A DNA stretch of 15,405 bases from JBOHBN01 sp050698355 (GCA_050698355.1 JBOHBN010000174.1:1-15405); one strand, 5' to 3'; shown: positions 6,108 to 15,000, counted from the first letter of the stretch. Translations and numbers: made by a program. Notes: generated from the sequence alone by a model not told the origin.

Positions 6108-7387
6108 CGGCGGCCCAGCGCGGATGCGTGGTCGCGGGCGGTGGGCCGGGCGGGATGGTGCTGGCCTACCTGCTCGCCCGGGCAGGCTGCGAGGTGACGC
6201 TGCTGGAAACCCACCGAGACTTCGATCGCGACTTTCGCGGCGACTCGCTACATCCTTACACTCTGGAGCTGCTCGATGCGCTCGGGCTGGCCGACCGGCT
6301 GCTGGCGCTGCCGCACCACCGGGCACGGTACTTCCGGTTTCACACCCCTACCGGATCGGTGACCACCGCCGACTACGGCAAGGTCCGCTCGCGGTTCAAC
6401 TACGTCGCCCTGATGCCCCAGTCGCGGTTCCTGGATTTCCTGGCGGACGAGATCACCCGGTTGCCGCACGCCAGGGTGTGGACCGGTTGCAAGGTCATCG
6501 ATCTGATGTACGACGGCGTTGGCAGGACCACCGGAGTGACCTACCGCGACCGGGGCGGCACCCACGAGCTTCCGGCCCGCGTGGTCGTCGGCACCGACGG
6601 CCGCTTCTCCCGCATGCGCCGCCTGGCCGGGGCACCTGCCCGCTCGCTCGGCGCGGCCACCGACCTGCTCTGGTTCCGGCTGCCCCACCGCGACGGAGAC
6701 CCACCCGACGCCGACGTCGACGTCTACTTCGGCCGCGACCACTACGCCGCGCTGCTGACCGGCACCGCAGGCTGGCAGGTGGGTTACACCCTGCCCAAGG
6801 GCGGCTACAGCGCCGCCCGCGACGCCGGCGTGGAACCCATCCGCGAGTTCGTCGCGACCCACGTGCCCTGGCTCGCCGACCGGGTGCACCTGCTGACCGA
6901 TTTCGCGGACACCACGCTGCTCTCCGTCGACATCTCCCGCGTCGACGAGTGGTGGCGACCCGGGCTGCTGCTGCTCGGCGACGCCGCGCATGTCATCTCC
7001 CCCGTCGGTGGCAACGGCATCCTCATGGCCATCCAGGACGCCGTCACCGCCGCCAACCACCTCGCCCCAGCACTCCGACGCGACCAGCCGGTGCCGGACG
7101 AGCTCCTGGCAGCCGTGCAACACGACCGCGAACCGGCGATCCGGCAGGTGCAGTCGCAGCAGGTGCGTGTGGAGCAACGCGCCGCGGCGGCCCGCGACAC
7201 CGGCAGGCCCATCGCGCCACCGCAGCTGCTGAAGCTGGTCACGGCACTGCCCGGCGTTCGGGCACGGGCGGCGCGCGCCAACGCCTACGGACCCACCCCG
7301 CCCCGCCTCGACGGCGGGCTGCTCGACTCCGCCACATCACGCACATCCGACACGGAAGGGGAAGAATCGCGGCATGGCTCGCGCTGA
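6104..7387 (+). CDS. FAD-dependent monooxygenase (PHBH-type fold)
   Basis: This 427-aa protein has the three classical motifs of class A flavin monooxygenases: GGGPGG at residues 12-17 (FAD ADP moiety), the DG motif GTDGRFSR at 163-170, and GDAAHVISPVGGNG at 292-305 (FAD ribityl). The family hydroxylates or oxidises aromatic and polyketide-like substrates using NAD(P)H and O2; the closest subgroup often acts in secondary metabolism or drug modification. The start ATG overlaps the previous stop by four bases, with GGGAG upstream. It overlaps the next gene by 14 bases. It looks intact, and the substrate cannot be inferred. Confidence 0.87.
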   Translation: MTAAQRGCVVAGGGPGGMVLAYLLARAGCEVTLLETHRDFDRDFRGDSLHPYTLELLDALGLADRLLALPHHRARYFRFHTPTGSVTTADYGKVRSRFNYVALMPQSRFLDFLADEITRLPHARVWTGCKVIDLMYDGVGRTTGVTYRDRGGTHELPARVVVGTDGRFSRMRRLAGAPARSLGAATDLLWFRLPHRDGDPPDADVDVYFGRDHYAALLTGTAGWQVGYTLPKGGYSAARDAGVEPIREFVATHVPWLADRVHLLTDFADTTLLSVDISRVDEWWRPGLLLLGDAAHVISPVGGNGILMAIQDAVTAANHLAPALRRDQPVPDELLAAVQHDREPAIRQVQSQQVRVEQRAAAARDTGRPIAPPQLLKLVTALPGVRARAARANAYGPTPPRLDGGLLDSATSRTSDTEGEESRHGSR

Positions 7388-8360
7388 CAGCGGCACACCG
7401 TCGCTACCATCCATACTGGACATGTTGCTCGACCGCAGCGTGCTGCTCGGCTACAGCAGGGTGGGTTACCTGACCCGGAGACGCATCTGGCATGCGCTCG
7501 ATCCGGCGCCGAACGCGCTGGCCGGGTGCACCGCCGTCGTCACCGGTGCGAACTCCGGGCTCGGTCAGGCAACCACTGCCGGTCTCGCCCGGCTCGGTGC
7601 CCGCGTCGTGATGGTCGTGCGCGACACGACCCGCGGCGAACGCGCCCGACACCGGACCGCCGAGCAAGTTTCCGGGGCCGATCCGGCGCTGCAGCGCTGC
7701 GACGTCTCCGACCTCGACGACGTCGCGGCGTTCGCCGAACAACTGCGGGAGACGCACCCGCGCATCGACGTGCTGGTGCACAATGCCGGGGTGCTTCCCG
7801 CCGAGCGCTCCGAAACGGCCCAGGGTCACGAGATCACCCTGGCCACCCACGTCCTCGGCCCGCTGCTACTGACCGAGCGGCTGCGACCGGCGCTGGCCGC
7901 ATCGCCCGACGCACGGGTCGTCTGGGTGTCCTCCGGCGGCATGTACACCCAGCCGCTGCCCGCCGACGATCCCGAGTACCACCGCGGCACCTACCGCGGA
8001 GCGACCGCCTACGCACGCACCAAACGCGTCCAGGTCGCGTTCACACCGCTGCTGGCCCGCCGCTACGCCGGCGACGGCATCGGCATGCACGCCATGCACC
8101 CCGGCTGGGCCGACACCCCCGGCGTCGCCTCCTCACTGCCCGGCTTCCACAAGCTGACCGGGCCGCTGCTGCGCACCTCCGCCGAGGGCGCAGACACCAC
8201 GTGCTGGCTCGCCGCGACCCGCCCCGCGCCACCGTCCGGACGGTTCTGGCACGATCGTCGCCCGCGCCCCACCCACTACCTGCCCGGCCGCGGCGACGAC
8301 CCGCGAGCGCTGCAGAAGATGTGGGACCACTGCGCCACCGCCGCCGGGCTGGAGAGCTGA
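7374..8360 (+). CDS. Short-chain dehydrogenase/reductase (classical SDR, DHRS12-like)
   Basis: This 328-aa protein starts with about 50 residues not found in the minimal SDR fold, then TGANSGLG (57-64, NAD(P) binding), HNAGV (136-140), the catalytic Ser in WVSSGG (about 186-187) and Y213-x3-K217 in YARTK. A HPGW motif follows, and the C-terminus resembles retinol-dehydrogenase/DHRS12 types. It would oxidise or reduce an alcohol/carbonyl pair. The start ATG lies inside the end of the monooxygenase gene, with GAAGGGGAAG about nine bases upstream. It is third in the plus operon and ends three bases before the next start. Confidence 0.88.
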   Translation: MARADSGTPSLPSILDMLLDRSVLLGYSRVGYLTRRRIWHALDPAPNALAGCTAVVTGANSGLGQATTAGLARLGARVVMVVRDTTRGERARHRTAEQVSGADPALQRCDVSDLDDVAAFAEQLRETHPRIDVLVHNAGVLPAERSETAQGHEITLATHVLGPLLLTERLRPALAASPDARVVWVSSGGMYTQPLPADDPEYHRGTYRGATAYARTKRVQVAFTPLLARRYAGDGIGMHAMHPGWADTPGVASSLPGFHKLTGPLLRTSAEGADTTCWLAATRPAPPSGRFWHDRRPRPTHYLPGRGDDPRALQKMWDHCATAAGLES

Positions 8361-8363
8361 CAC

Positions 8364-9242
8364 GTGCCGGGCACCGCGGTTCTCGCCGGGTGCGGCGACC
8401 TCGGCACCCGGGTAGGGCTCCGGCTAGCCGCGCGCGGCTACCCCGTGCACGGAATCCGCCGCAACGCGAACCGGGTCGCCGCGCCGATCACCGGCCACCC
8501 ACTCGACCTGCGGCGCGATGTCCCCCGCCTGCCGGCGGACACCACACTGGTCGTCGTCGCGCTCACCGCGGACACCCGCGATGAGCGCGGCTACCGCGAC
8601 ACGTACCTCACCGGTCTGGGCAACCTCCTCGACGGCATCGACCGCGACCTGCCGGAGGCGCCCCGCACGATTCTGGTGTCCTCCACCGCCGTTTACGGCG
8701 TCGACGACGGAAGCTGGGTCGACGAGCACACACCCGCCGTTCCCACAACACGGACCGCGACCGTCCTCCGCGAGGCCGAGGAACAGCTTCACGCGCGACT
8801 GCCCGGCGCGATCGTGCTGCGACTCGCCGGGCTGTACGGGCCGGCGCACAACCGCCTGCTCGCGAGTGTCCGGGACGGCACCGCGACCCTCTCCCTCGCG
8901 CCGACCTACACCAACCGCATTCACCGCGACGACGCCGCCGCGGCGATCACCCACCTCGGCACCCAGGTCGCCGATCCCCACCAGATCTACCTCGGCGCCG
9001 ACGACGAACCCGCCGAACGCGGCGAACTGCTGCGCTACCTCGCCGACAAGCTCGGCGTCGCGGGGCCACCCGTGACCGGTCAACCGGCGAGCCGCGGCAG
9101 CGGCAAACGCTGCCGCAACGACCGCCTGCACGGCACCGGTTTCACCCTCACCTACCCCACCTACCGCGAGGGATATCGCGACCTCATCACTTCCCTGAGC
9201 TTGGTGTTTAACCCGGTGTTGTTGGGGCGCGACCCCGGTTGA
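8364..9242 (+). CDS. NAD-dependent epimerase/SDR-like protein whose last 14 codons come from an IS
   Basis: This 292-aa product of the atypical SDR type (YeeZ-like) has GCGDLG at 9-14 (dinucleotide loop), SSTAVYG at 106-112, LRLAGLYGP and an IHRDDAA region. It starts at GTG 8364 with GGAG nine bases upstream, three bases after the previous stop. Residues 1-278 are native and end in the expected YPTYREGYRDLI segment. From 9198 the reading enters the left inverted repeat of an insertion sequence, so residues 279-292 (SLVFNPVLLGRDPG) and the stop are IS-encoded. The catalytic fold is complete, so the protein may still work, but its native terminus and anything downstream have been lost. Confidence 0.82.
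   Translation: MPGTAVLAGCGDLGTRVGLRLAARGYPVHGIRRNANRVAAPITGHPLDLRRDVPRLPADTTLVVVALTADTRDERGYRDTYLTGLGNLLDGIDRDLPEAPRTILVSSTAVYGVDDGSWVDEHTPAVPTTRTATVLREAEEQLHARLPGAIVLRLAGLYGPAHNRLLASVRDGTATLSLAPTYTNRIHRDDAAAAITHLGTQVADPHQIYLGADDEPAERGELLRYLADKLGVAGPPVTGQPASRGSGKRCRNDRLHGTGFTLTYPTYREGYRDLITSLSLVFNPVLLGRDPG
9198..9215 (+). repeat. Left terminal inverted repeat of the IS
   Basis: AGCTTGGTGTTTAACCCG is the exact reverse complement of the 18 bases at 10741-10758. It also supplies sense codons to the truncated epimerase reading frame. Confidence 0.95.
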
Positions 9243-9270
9243 TCATGGGTGAAGCCCTTGGTTGATCATG
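9237..9270 (+). repeat. 11-bp direct repeat in the IS leader
   Basis: GGTTGATCATG occurs at 9237-9247 and again at 9260-9270, 23 bases apart start to start (about two helical turns). Each copy contains the palindrome TGATCA. It could be a transposase-binding subterminal site or a regulatory site; this is inferred from spacing only. Confidence 0.6.
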
Positions 9271-9307
9271 CTTCTTGTCAAGGGAAGAAGATCAACGCAA
9301 GGGCTTC
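9251..9307 (+). promoter_or_regulatory. RBS-sequestering hairpin upstream of the IS transposase
   Basis: In RNA these 57 bases fold into one long stem. GAAGCCCTTG (9251-9260) pairs with CAAGGGCTTC (9298-9307), GTTGAT (9261-9266) with ATCAAC (9291-9296), and CTTCTT (9271-9276) with AAGAAG (9285-9290). That gives 22 pairs, broken only by a CATG bulge on one side and a single G on the other, with an 8-nt loop. The transposase Shine-Dalgarno AAGGG (9299-9303) is inside the basal stem and the ATG starts at 9309. A transcript entering from the epimerase operon would hide the RBS and limit transposase synthesis. Confidence 0.75.
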
Positions 9308-9308
9308 G

Positions 9309-10748
9309 ATGATCAGTGTGCATGACACCGGTGGGGCCGGTGCGCTCGGGGAGCTGTCCGGGTTCCGGCAGGAGTTCCACGGGTGCCTCACGGCGCGGGC
9401 GGATGCGTTGTTCGAGTTGACCGACGCGGTGCTGTGCACCGACGGTCCGGTCACGTCGCTGGTGGAGTTGTCGCTGGCCGCCGAGCATCGGCGTGGCCAC
9501 GGGGCGCTGTATGACGGGGTGAATCAGGGCCGGATCGATATCGCCCGGTTCCGCAATATCGTTGCCCGCCAACACATCCCGCGCTGTGACGACGGCCGGA
9601 TCGTGTTGGGGATCGATGTCAGCAACTGGCTGCGCCCGGACGCGGCCACCACCGCGGACCGGCTGTTCTGCCACACCTACGCCCGCGGCAAGGGCCAGGC
9701 CCAGATGATCCCGGGATGGCCCTACTCGTTCGTCGCGGTACTGGAGCCGGGCCGCACGTCGTGGACGGCGATGCTGGACGCGCAGCGGCTGTGCCCCGAC
9801 GACGAGGACACCGCGGTTGCCGCGCGGCAGCTGCGTGGGGTGGTGCAGCGGCTCATCGCGGCCGGACACTGGACCGACGGTGACCCGGAGATCTGGCTCG
9901 TCGGTGACAGCGGATACGACGGGCCCCGTCTGGCGTTCCTGCTGGCCGATCTGCCGGTTCGCGTGCTGGTCCGGATGCGCTCGGACCGGGTGCTGGTCTT
10001 CCCGGCACAGCCGCGGCGGGCGGGAACCGTCGGGCGCAGCGCCCGTCACGGCGCCGAGTTCACATTCACCGACTCGGCGACCTGGCCCGAGGCCGCACAC
10101 GCCACGATCACCCAGACCACGAGATACGGCGCCGCGCGAGCCCAGTCCTGGGACCGGCTGCATCCCAGGCTCACTCGTCGCGGGAGCTGGGCCGAACACG
10201 ACGGTGACCTACCCATCCTGGAAGGCACCGTGATCCGGCTCCAGGTCGACCGGCTGCCCGGTGACGGGACACCGAAACCGCTGTGGCTGTGGTTCTCCGC
10301 CACCGCCGCCACTACCGGCGAGGTGGATCGGTTATGGCAGATGTTCCTGCGCCGTTTCGATCTTGAGCACACGTTCCGGTTCCTCAAGCAAACCGCGGGC
10401 TGGACCACGCCACGCATCCGCACCCCCAGCGCAGCCGACCGATGGACCTGGCTGATCATCGCCGCGCACACCCAACTCCGCCTGGCCCGCAACCTCACCG
10501 AAGACCTACGCCGTCCCTGGGAAAAGAGAGCCACCACACCCGCTCGCCTGACCCCGGCCCGGGTCCGCCGGGGATTTCGCAACATCCGGCCGGCAACCGC
10601 CCTGCCAGCCACCGCACCGAAACCCTCACGACCGGGCCCAGGCCGCCCACCAGGATCACGCAACAAGCACCGCCCCGCCGCGTGTCACGTCGGAAAGAAC
10701 ACCAAAACGGACACAGCGGTCACGGCCGAGAACAGCCAAACGGGTTAA
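9309..10748 (+). CDS. DDE transposase of the 1561-bp insertion sequence
   Basis: This 479-aa protein belongs to a transposase family that I recognise as widespread in Streptomyces and relatives. It starts MISVHDTGG; I chose this ATG because AAGGG lies six bases upstream and family members begin here. A GTG at 9249 would add 20 unrelated residues. Likely catalytic residues are D103 (GIDVSNW), D200 (GDSGYDGPRLAF) and E353 (FDLEHTFRFLKQ), a DDE arrangement of IS4/IS701-like enzymes. The C-terminus is a basic GPGRPPGSRNK tail. The stop codon lies inside the right inverted repeat. No frameshift is seen, so it may be active; expression is probably limited by the leader hairpin. Confidence 0.9.
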   Translation: MISVHDTGGAGALGELSGFRQEFHGCLTARADALFELTDAVLCTDGPVTSLVELSLAAEHRRGHGALYDGVNQGRIDIARFRNIVARQHIPRCDDGRIVLGIDVSNWLRPDAATTADRLFCHTYARGKGQAQMIPGWPYSFVAVLEPGRTSWTAMLDAQRLCPDDEDTAVAARQLRGVVQRLIAAGHWTDGDPEIWLVGDSGYDGPRLAFLLADLPVRVLVRMRSDRVLVFPAQPRRAGTVGRSARHGAEFTFTDSATWPEAAHATITQTTRYGAARAQSWDRLHPRLTRRGSWAEHDGDLPILEGTVIRLQVDRLPGDGTPKPLWLWFSATAATTGEVDRLWQMFLRRFDLEHTFRFLKQTAGWTTPRIRTPSAADRWTWLIIAAHTQLRLARNLTEDLRRPWEKRATTPARLTPARVRRGFRNIRPATALPATAPKPSRPGPGRPPGSRNKHRPAACHVGKNTKTDTAVTAENSQTG

Positions 10749-10758
10749 ACACCAAGCT
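10741..10758 (+). repeat. Right terminal inverted repeat of the IS
   Basis: CGGGTTAAACACCAAGCT is the exact reverse complement of 9198-9215. The transposase stop TAA (10746-10748) is within it. The group II intron protein frame begins at the next base. Confidence 0.95.
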
Positions 10759-11895
10759 AAGGCCAGCGGCAAGCTGCGCAAGCTGGGCATCCCCACCGTC
10801 ACCGACCGGGTCGTGCAGGCGGCCCTCAAGGCGGTGCTCGAGCCCATCTTCGAGGCGGACTTTCTGCCGTGCTCGTATGGGTTTCGCCCCAACCGGCGGG
10901 CGCACGACGCGATAGCCGAGATCCACAACCTTGCTTCAGCCCCAGCGAACTACACGTGGGTGTTGGAAGCGGACATCACCGCGTGCTTCGACGAGATCGA
11001 CCACACGGCGTTGACCGACCGTCTGCGAGGACGGATCAAGGACAAGCGCGTGGGTGCGCTGGTGAAGGCATTCCTGAAGTCGGGCGTCATGACGACGGCC
11101 GGCGACCGGGAGGAAGCACCGGCGGGTACTCCACAAGGTGGGGTCATTTCCCCACTGCTGGCCAACATCGCACTGTCCGCACTGGATGAACACTTTCACC
11201 AGCAGCGGCAGGAGCTGATGGGGACCAGCTACCAGCGGGAAAGGCGCAGGAAGAAGGGCCTCGGCAACTGGCAGCTCATCCGCTTCGCCGACGACTTCGT
11301 CGTCATGGTGACCGGGGAGCGTCGCCACGCCGAGCAACTGCGCGACCAGATGGCAGCCGTCCTCGGCCCGCTGGGCTTACGGCTGTCCCCGGAAAAGACC
11401 CGCGTGGTTCACATCGACGAGGGCTTCGACTTCCTCGGCTTCCACATCCGACGGATGCGCAAGCGGGGAACGGAGAAGCACTACGTCTACACCATGCCGT
11501 CCAAGAAGGCCGTTCAGGCCATCAAAGACAAGGTGAAGGCGAAGACCTACAGGTCAACCCGCCACAGGAGTCTGGTTGAGCTGATCTATGACCTCAACGG
11601 AACTCTGCGCGGATGGGCGAACTACTTCCGATACGCGGTGGCCAAAGACGTGTTCAACACGATCGATGCCTTTACCTGGCAACGCGTGGCGAACTGGCTC
11701 TACCGCAAGCACGCCCGGCTCACCAGGCAGGACATGCGCCGCAGATTCTGCCAACCGGGCACCTGGAAGATTGCCTACGGTGGATATGTGCTCACCGGCG
11801 CAGCCAGCGTCACGGTGAAGCGATACCGCTACCGCGGGGCAAAGATCCCCACCCCGTGGACCTCGACACCGGCAGCCGCTGCCACTAGCGACTGA
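10759..11895 (+). pseudogene. ltrA-like: Group II intron reverse transcriptase/maturase lacking its N-terminus
   Basis: 378 codons are open from the IS junction, beginning KASGKLRKLGIPTVTDRVVQ, which is RT block 1-2 of intron proteins; about 60-100 N-terminal residues are missing. Counting from the junction, the catalytic Asp of block 3 is D72 (ADITACFDEIDH), TPQGGVISPLLANI is at 124-137, and the FADD box (D178, D179) is in RFADDFVVM. These are followed by EKTRVV..FDFLGFHIR and a maturase X domain with LNGTLRGWANYFRY. The tail ends at YRGAKIPTPW; no HNH endonuclease is evident. A GTG at 10813 could start translation but would remove part of the fingers. The catalytic core looks intact, yet the protein is not native. 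Confidence 0.88.
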
Positions 11896-11916
11896 CCAAC
11901 GGTCACGACACGTGGA

Positions 11917-11950
11917 GAGCCCGGTGCCCTGCAAGGGGCACGCCGGGTTC
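11917..11950 (+). ncRNA. Group II intron domain V (second intron)
   Basis: The 34 nt divide as 8+6+4+6+2+8: GAGCCCGG with the AGC triad, stem TGCCCT/GGGGCA capped by the GNRA loop GCAA, CG bulge, and closing CCGGGTTC. All pairs are Watson-Crick or G-U. It starts 22 bases after the maturase stop codon, the expected place. Confidence 0.92.
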
Positions 11951-11956
11951 GGCGGG

Positions 11957-12006
11957 CGGCCACGGGAAACGGACCGGGAGCAATCCCGATACCGCGCCCG
12001 TGGCCG
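11957..12006 (+). ncRNA. Group II intron domain VI (second intron)
   Basis: A perfect 10-bp basal stem, CGGCCACGGG (11957-11966) with CCCGTGGCCG (11997-12006), encloses an inner stem CGGGA/TCCCG with a GCAA loop. Its position directly after domain V fits domain VI. The unpaired As in ATACC on the 3' side are branch-point candidates. The intron probably ends at 12008. Confidence 0.82.
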
Positions 12007-12071
12007 ACCCAACAACGAGCGACGTCTGCCCTGGTCATAGGTTCGGTTTGATCTTGCAGTAGCGTCCGCGC

Positions 12072-15000
12072 GTGCCGCGGAAGATCGATGAGGACGAGCT
12101 GATCGAGCGGTGGACGCTGGTTGATCAGGAGCTGGTGCAGGTGGCGGGCAAGCATGGGGCGACGCGGTTGGGGTTTGCGTGTCTGCTGAAGTACTTCACC
12201 GCGCATGGCCGGTTCCCGCGTGGCCGCGGAGAGTTGCCGGATGAGGCGGTTGATTATCTGGCGCGCCAGGTCGGTGTTGCCGCCGCTGACCTGGGGTTTT
12301 ACAAGTGGTCGGGCCGCACGTTCGAATATCACCGCCGCCAGGTGCGGACGTTTCTGGGGTTTCGCGAGTGCACGGTGGCTGATGCGGATAAGTTGACGGG
12401 CTGGCTTTCCACCGAGGTGTGTGAGGGTGAGCGGCGGGTCGAGCGGGTCCGTGAGCAGCTGCTACGGCGCTGCCGATCGGAGGGGATCGAGCCCCCTGCT
12501 GCGGGCCGGGTGAGCCGGATGATCGGCTCGGCGCTGCGGCAGTCCGAGGAGACGCTGACCCGCCGGGTGGCCGGGCGGATCCCGCCGGAGGTGGCGGCGG
12601 CGATGACGCGGTTGTTCGCCGCCGCCAGCGACGATGGTGAAGACGAGGAGGACGCTTCTGCGGCTGCGGGTGGGCGGGAGGTGTTCGCGCAGATCAAGGA
12701 CGATCCGGGCAACGTCAGCTTGAACACGATGCGGACCGAGATCGCGAAGCTGGGCGCGATCCGCGCGCTCGGGATACCGGCGGGCGTGTTCGCCGACATT
12801 GCGCCGAAAGTCGTGGCGGGTTGGAGCGAGCGGGCCGGAATGGAAGCGCCGAGTCACCTGCGGGCCCATGACGATCCGATCACACTGACGCTGGTGGCGG
12901 CACTGCTGCACACCCGTTCCCGGCAGATCACCGACACGCTGGTCGAGCTGCTGATCGCGGCGGTACACCGGATCCATGCCCACGCCGAGCAGAAGGTCAC
13001 CCGCGAGTTCGTGGCCGAGTTGAAGCGGGTCTCGGGCAAGGAGAACATCCTGTTCCACATCAGCGAGGCGGCCATGAGATCCCCCGACGGCGTCGTGCGG
13101 GAGGTGGTGTTCCCGGCCGCAGGCGGCGCGGACACGCTGGCCAGCCTGGTCGCCGAGTTCAAGGCGAAAGGCTCGACGTTTCGCCAGCACAAGCAGCGAG
13201 TGTTCAAGGCCTCCTACACCCACCACTACCGGGCCGGGCTGCTCGAGCTGATCGAGACGTTGGAGTTTCACTCCACTAACAGCGTGCACCGCCCGGTGCT
13301 GCAGGCGCTGGAGCTGATGCAGCGGTACCGGGAGAGCACCAGTCACGCGACCCAGTACTACGCCCACGGCGAGCACGTCCCGGTCGAGGGCGTGGTGCCG
13401 GGCGAGCTGATCGAGCTGCTGTACCGCACGGACAAGCGGGGCCGCTCGCGGGTGCAGCGCACCGTGTACGAGTGCGGGGTGTTCCAGACGCTGCGGGAGA
13501 AGCTGCGCTGCAAGGAAATCTGGGTGACCGGCGCCGAACGCTGGCGTAACCCGGACGAGGACCTGCCGGGCGACTTCGAAACCCACCGGGCCGAGCACTA
13601 CGCCCAGCTGGGCAAACCACGCGCGGTCGAGGTGTTCGTCGACGAGCTGCGCGAGGAGATGCGTACCGAGCTGGGCGCGCTCCACGACGCCCTGCCGCAC
13701 CTGGACTGGCTCGACATTCGGGCCGGGCGCAAACAGGGCGAGATTCTACTGCGCCCGTACGAGCCGGCCCCGGAACCGCAGAACCTGCGCCGACTCAAGA
13801 CGGCGGTGCGCACCCGGTGGGGCACGGTGCCACTACTGGACATGCTCACCGAGACCGCGCTGCGCACCGGCTGCCTGTCCGGGTTCACCCCGACCGGCAC
13901 CCGTGGGGAGCTCGACCCGTCGGTGTTGGCCGAACGGTTGATGCTGGTCGCCTATGCCTACGGCACCAACGCCGGCATCCGCGCCGTCGCCGCCGGTGAC
14001 CACGGTCATTCCGAGGACGAGTTGCGGTACGTGCGCCGCCGCTACGTCACCGTGGCCGGGGCCCGCGAGGTGGCCCGGGCGATCGCGAATGCCACCTTCG
14101 CCGCCCGCCAAGCCTGGCTATGGGGGCAGGGCAGCACCGCTGTGGCCAGCGACTCCACGCACGTCACCGCCTACGACCAGAACATCTTCACCGAATGGCA
14201 CTCCCGCTACAAGCGCGGCAAGCGCGGGGTACTGATCTACTGGACCGTCGAACGTGATGGGGCCATGGCGGTGCACTCGCAGCTACTGTCCTGCTCGGCC
14301 TCCGAGGTGCACGCCATGGTCGAAGGCGCCATGCGCCACGGCACCGACATGGACCTGGAGACCAATTACGTGGACTCGCACGGCGCCTCATTCATCGGGT
14401 TCGGCATCACCCGGCTACTCGGGTTCGACCTGATCGCCCGGTTCAAACAGATCAACCACATGAAGCTCTACCTCCCCGACCGCGGCGGCGCCGAGACCTA
14501 CCCGCTGCTGGAGCCGGTGCTGACACGGCCGATCCGGTGGGATCTGATCGCCCAGCAGTACGACCCGATGATCAAGTACGCGACCGCGGTCCGGCTGGGT
14601 ACGGCCTCCACCGAGGCCATCCTGCGCCGGTTCACCAAGGACGTCACCCACCCCGCCTACGCCGCGATGCTCGAACTCGGCCGCGCCCAACGCAGCATCT
14701 TCCTGGCCCGCTGGCTCCGCGACCGCGACGCGCAACGCGAGACCACCGCCGCGCTGAACGTGGTCGAGAACTACAACGGCGTCGGCGACTACATCAACTT
14801 CGGCAAGTCCGGCGAGTTCGCCACCAACCGCCGCGGCGAGCAGGAACTAGGCATGATCTGCCTACAGATCCTGCAGTCCGCCCTCGGCTACGTAAACACC
14901 CTCATGCTGCAAGATGTCCTCGCCGAACCCGACTGGGCCGGGGTGCTCGGCGACGCCGACCGACGCGGCATCACACCCCTGTTCACCTCCAACATGACCC

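Larger units (their letters stand above)
9198..10758 (+). mobile_element. Complete insertion sequence, 1561 bp, one transposase
   Basis: The element is bounded by perfect 18-bp terminal inverted repeats, with a single transposase nearly filling it. The left end lies inside the epimerase gene and the right end inside a group II intron protein gene. The bases outside the repeats (CCCTG left, AAGGC right) show no target duplication. The terminal AGCT is itself palindromic and could be a duplicated 4-bp target. Different flanks suggest it was a site of deletion or inter-element recombination. The exact family (IS4/IS701-like in my judgement) needs a database check. Confidence 0.9.
10759..12008 (+). 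mobile_element. 5'-truncated group II intron (RT gene, domains V and VI)
   Basis: This is the distal 1.25 kb of a group II intron: most of the intron-encoded protein, then domain V at 11917-11950 and domain VI at 11957-12006, with an inferred 3' boundary at ...GAC (12006-12008). The 5' half of the RNA (domains I-III and the 5' splice site) and the first part of the protein are missing, replaced by the IS right end. It therefore cannot self-splice. The 3' exon is the leader of the Tn3 transposase, so the intron originally entered just upstream of that gene in the same orientation. Its protein tail differs from that of the intron at 374-663. Confidence 0.87.

Noticed and set aside
5947..7473. 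A 508-codon open frame on the plus strand
   Set aside because: It is a shifted frame over the FAD monooxygenase, rich in Arg and Pro; the in-register frame has all flavin motifs.
9198..10758. Target-site duplication of the IS
   Set aside because: The bases outside the repeats do not match (CCCTG versus AAGGC). The terminal AGCT at both ends could be a duplicated palindromic target or simply part of the repeat; undecidable here.
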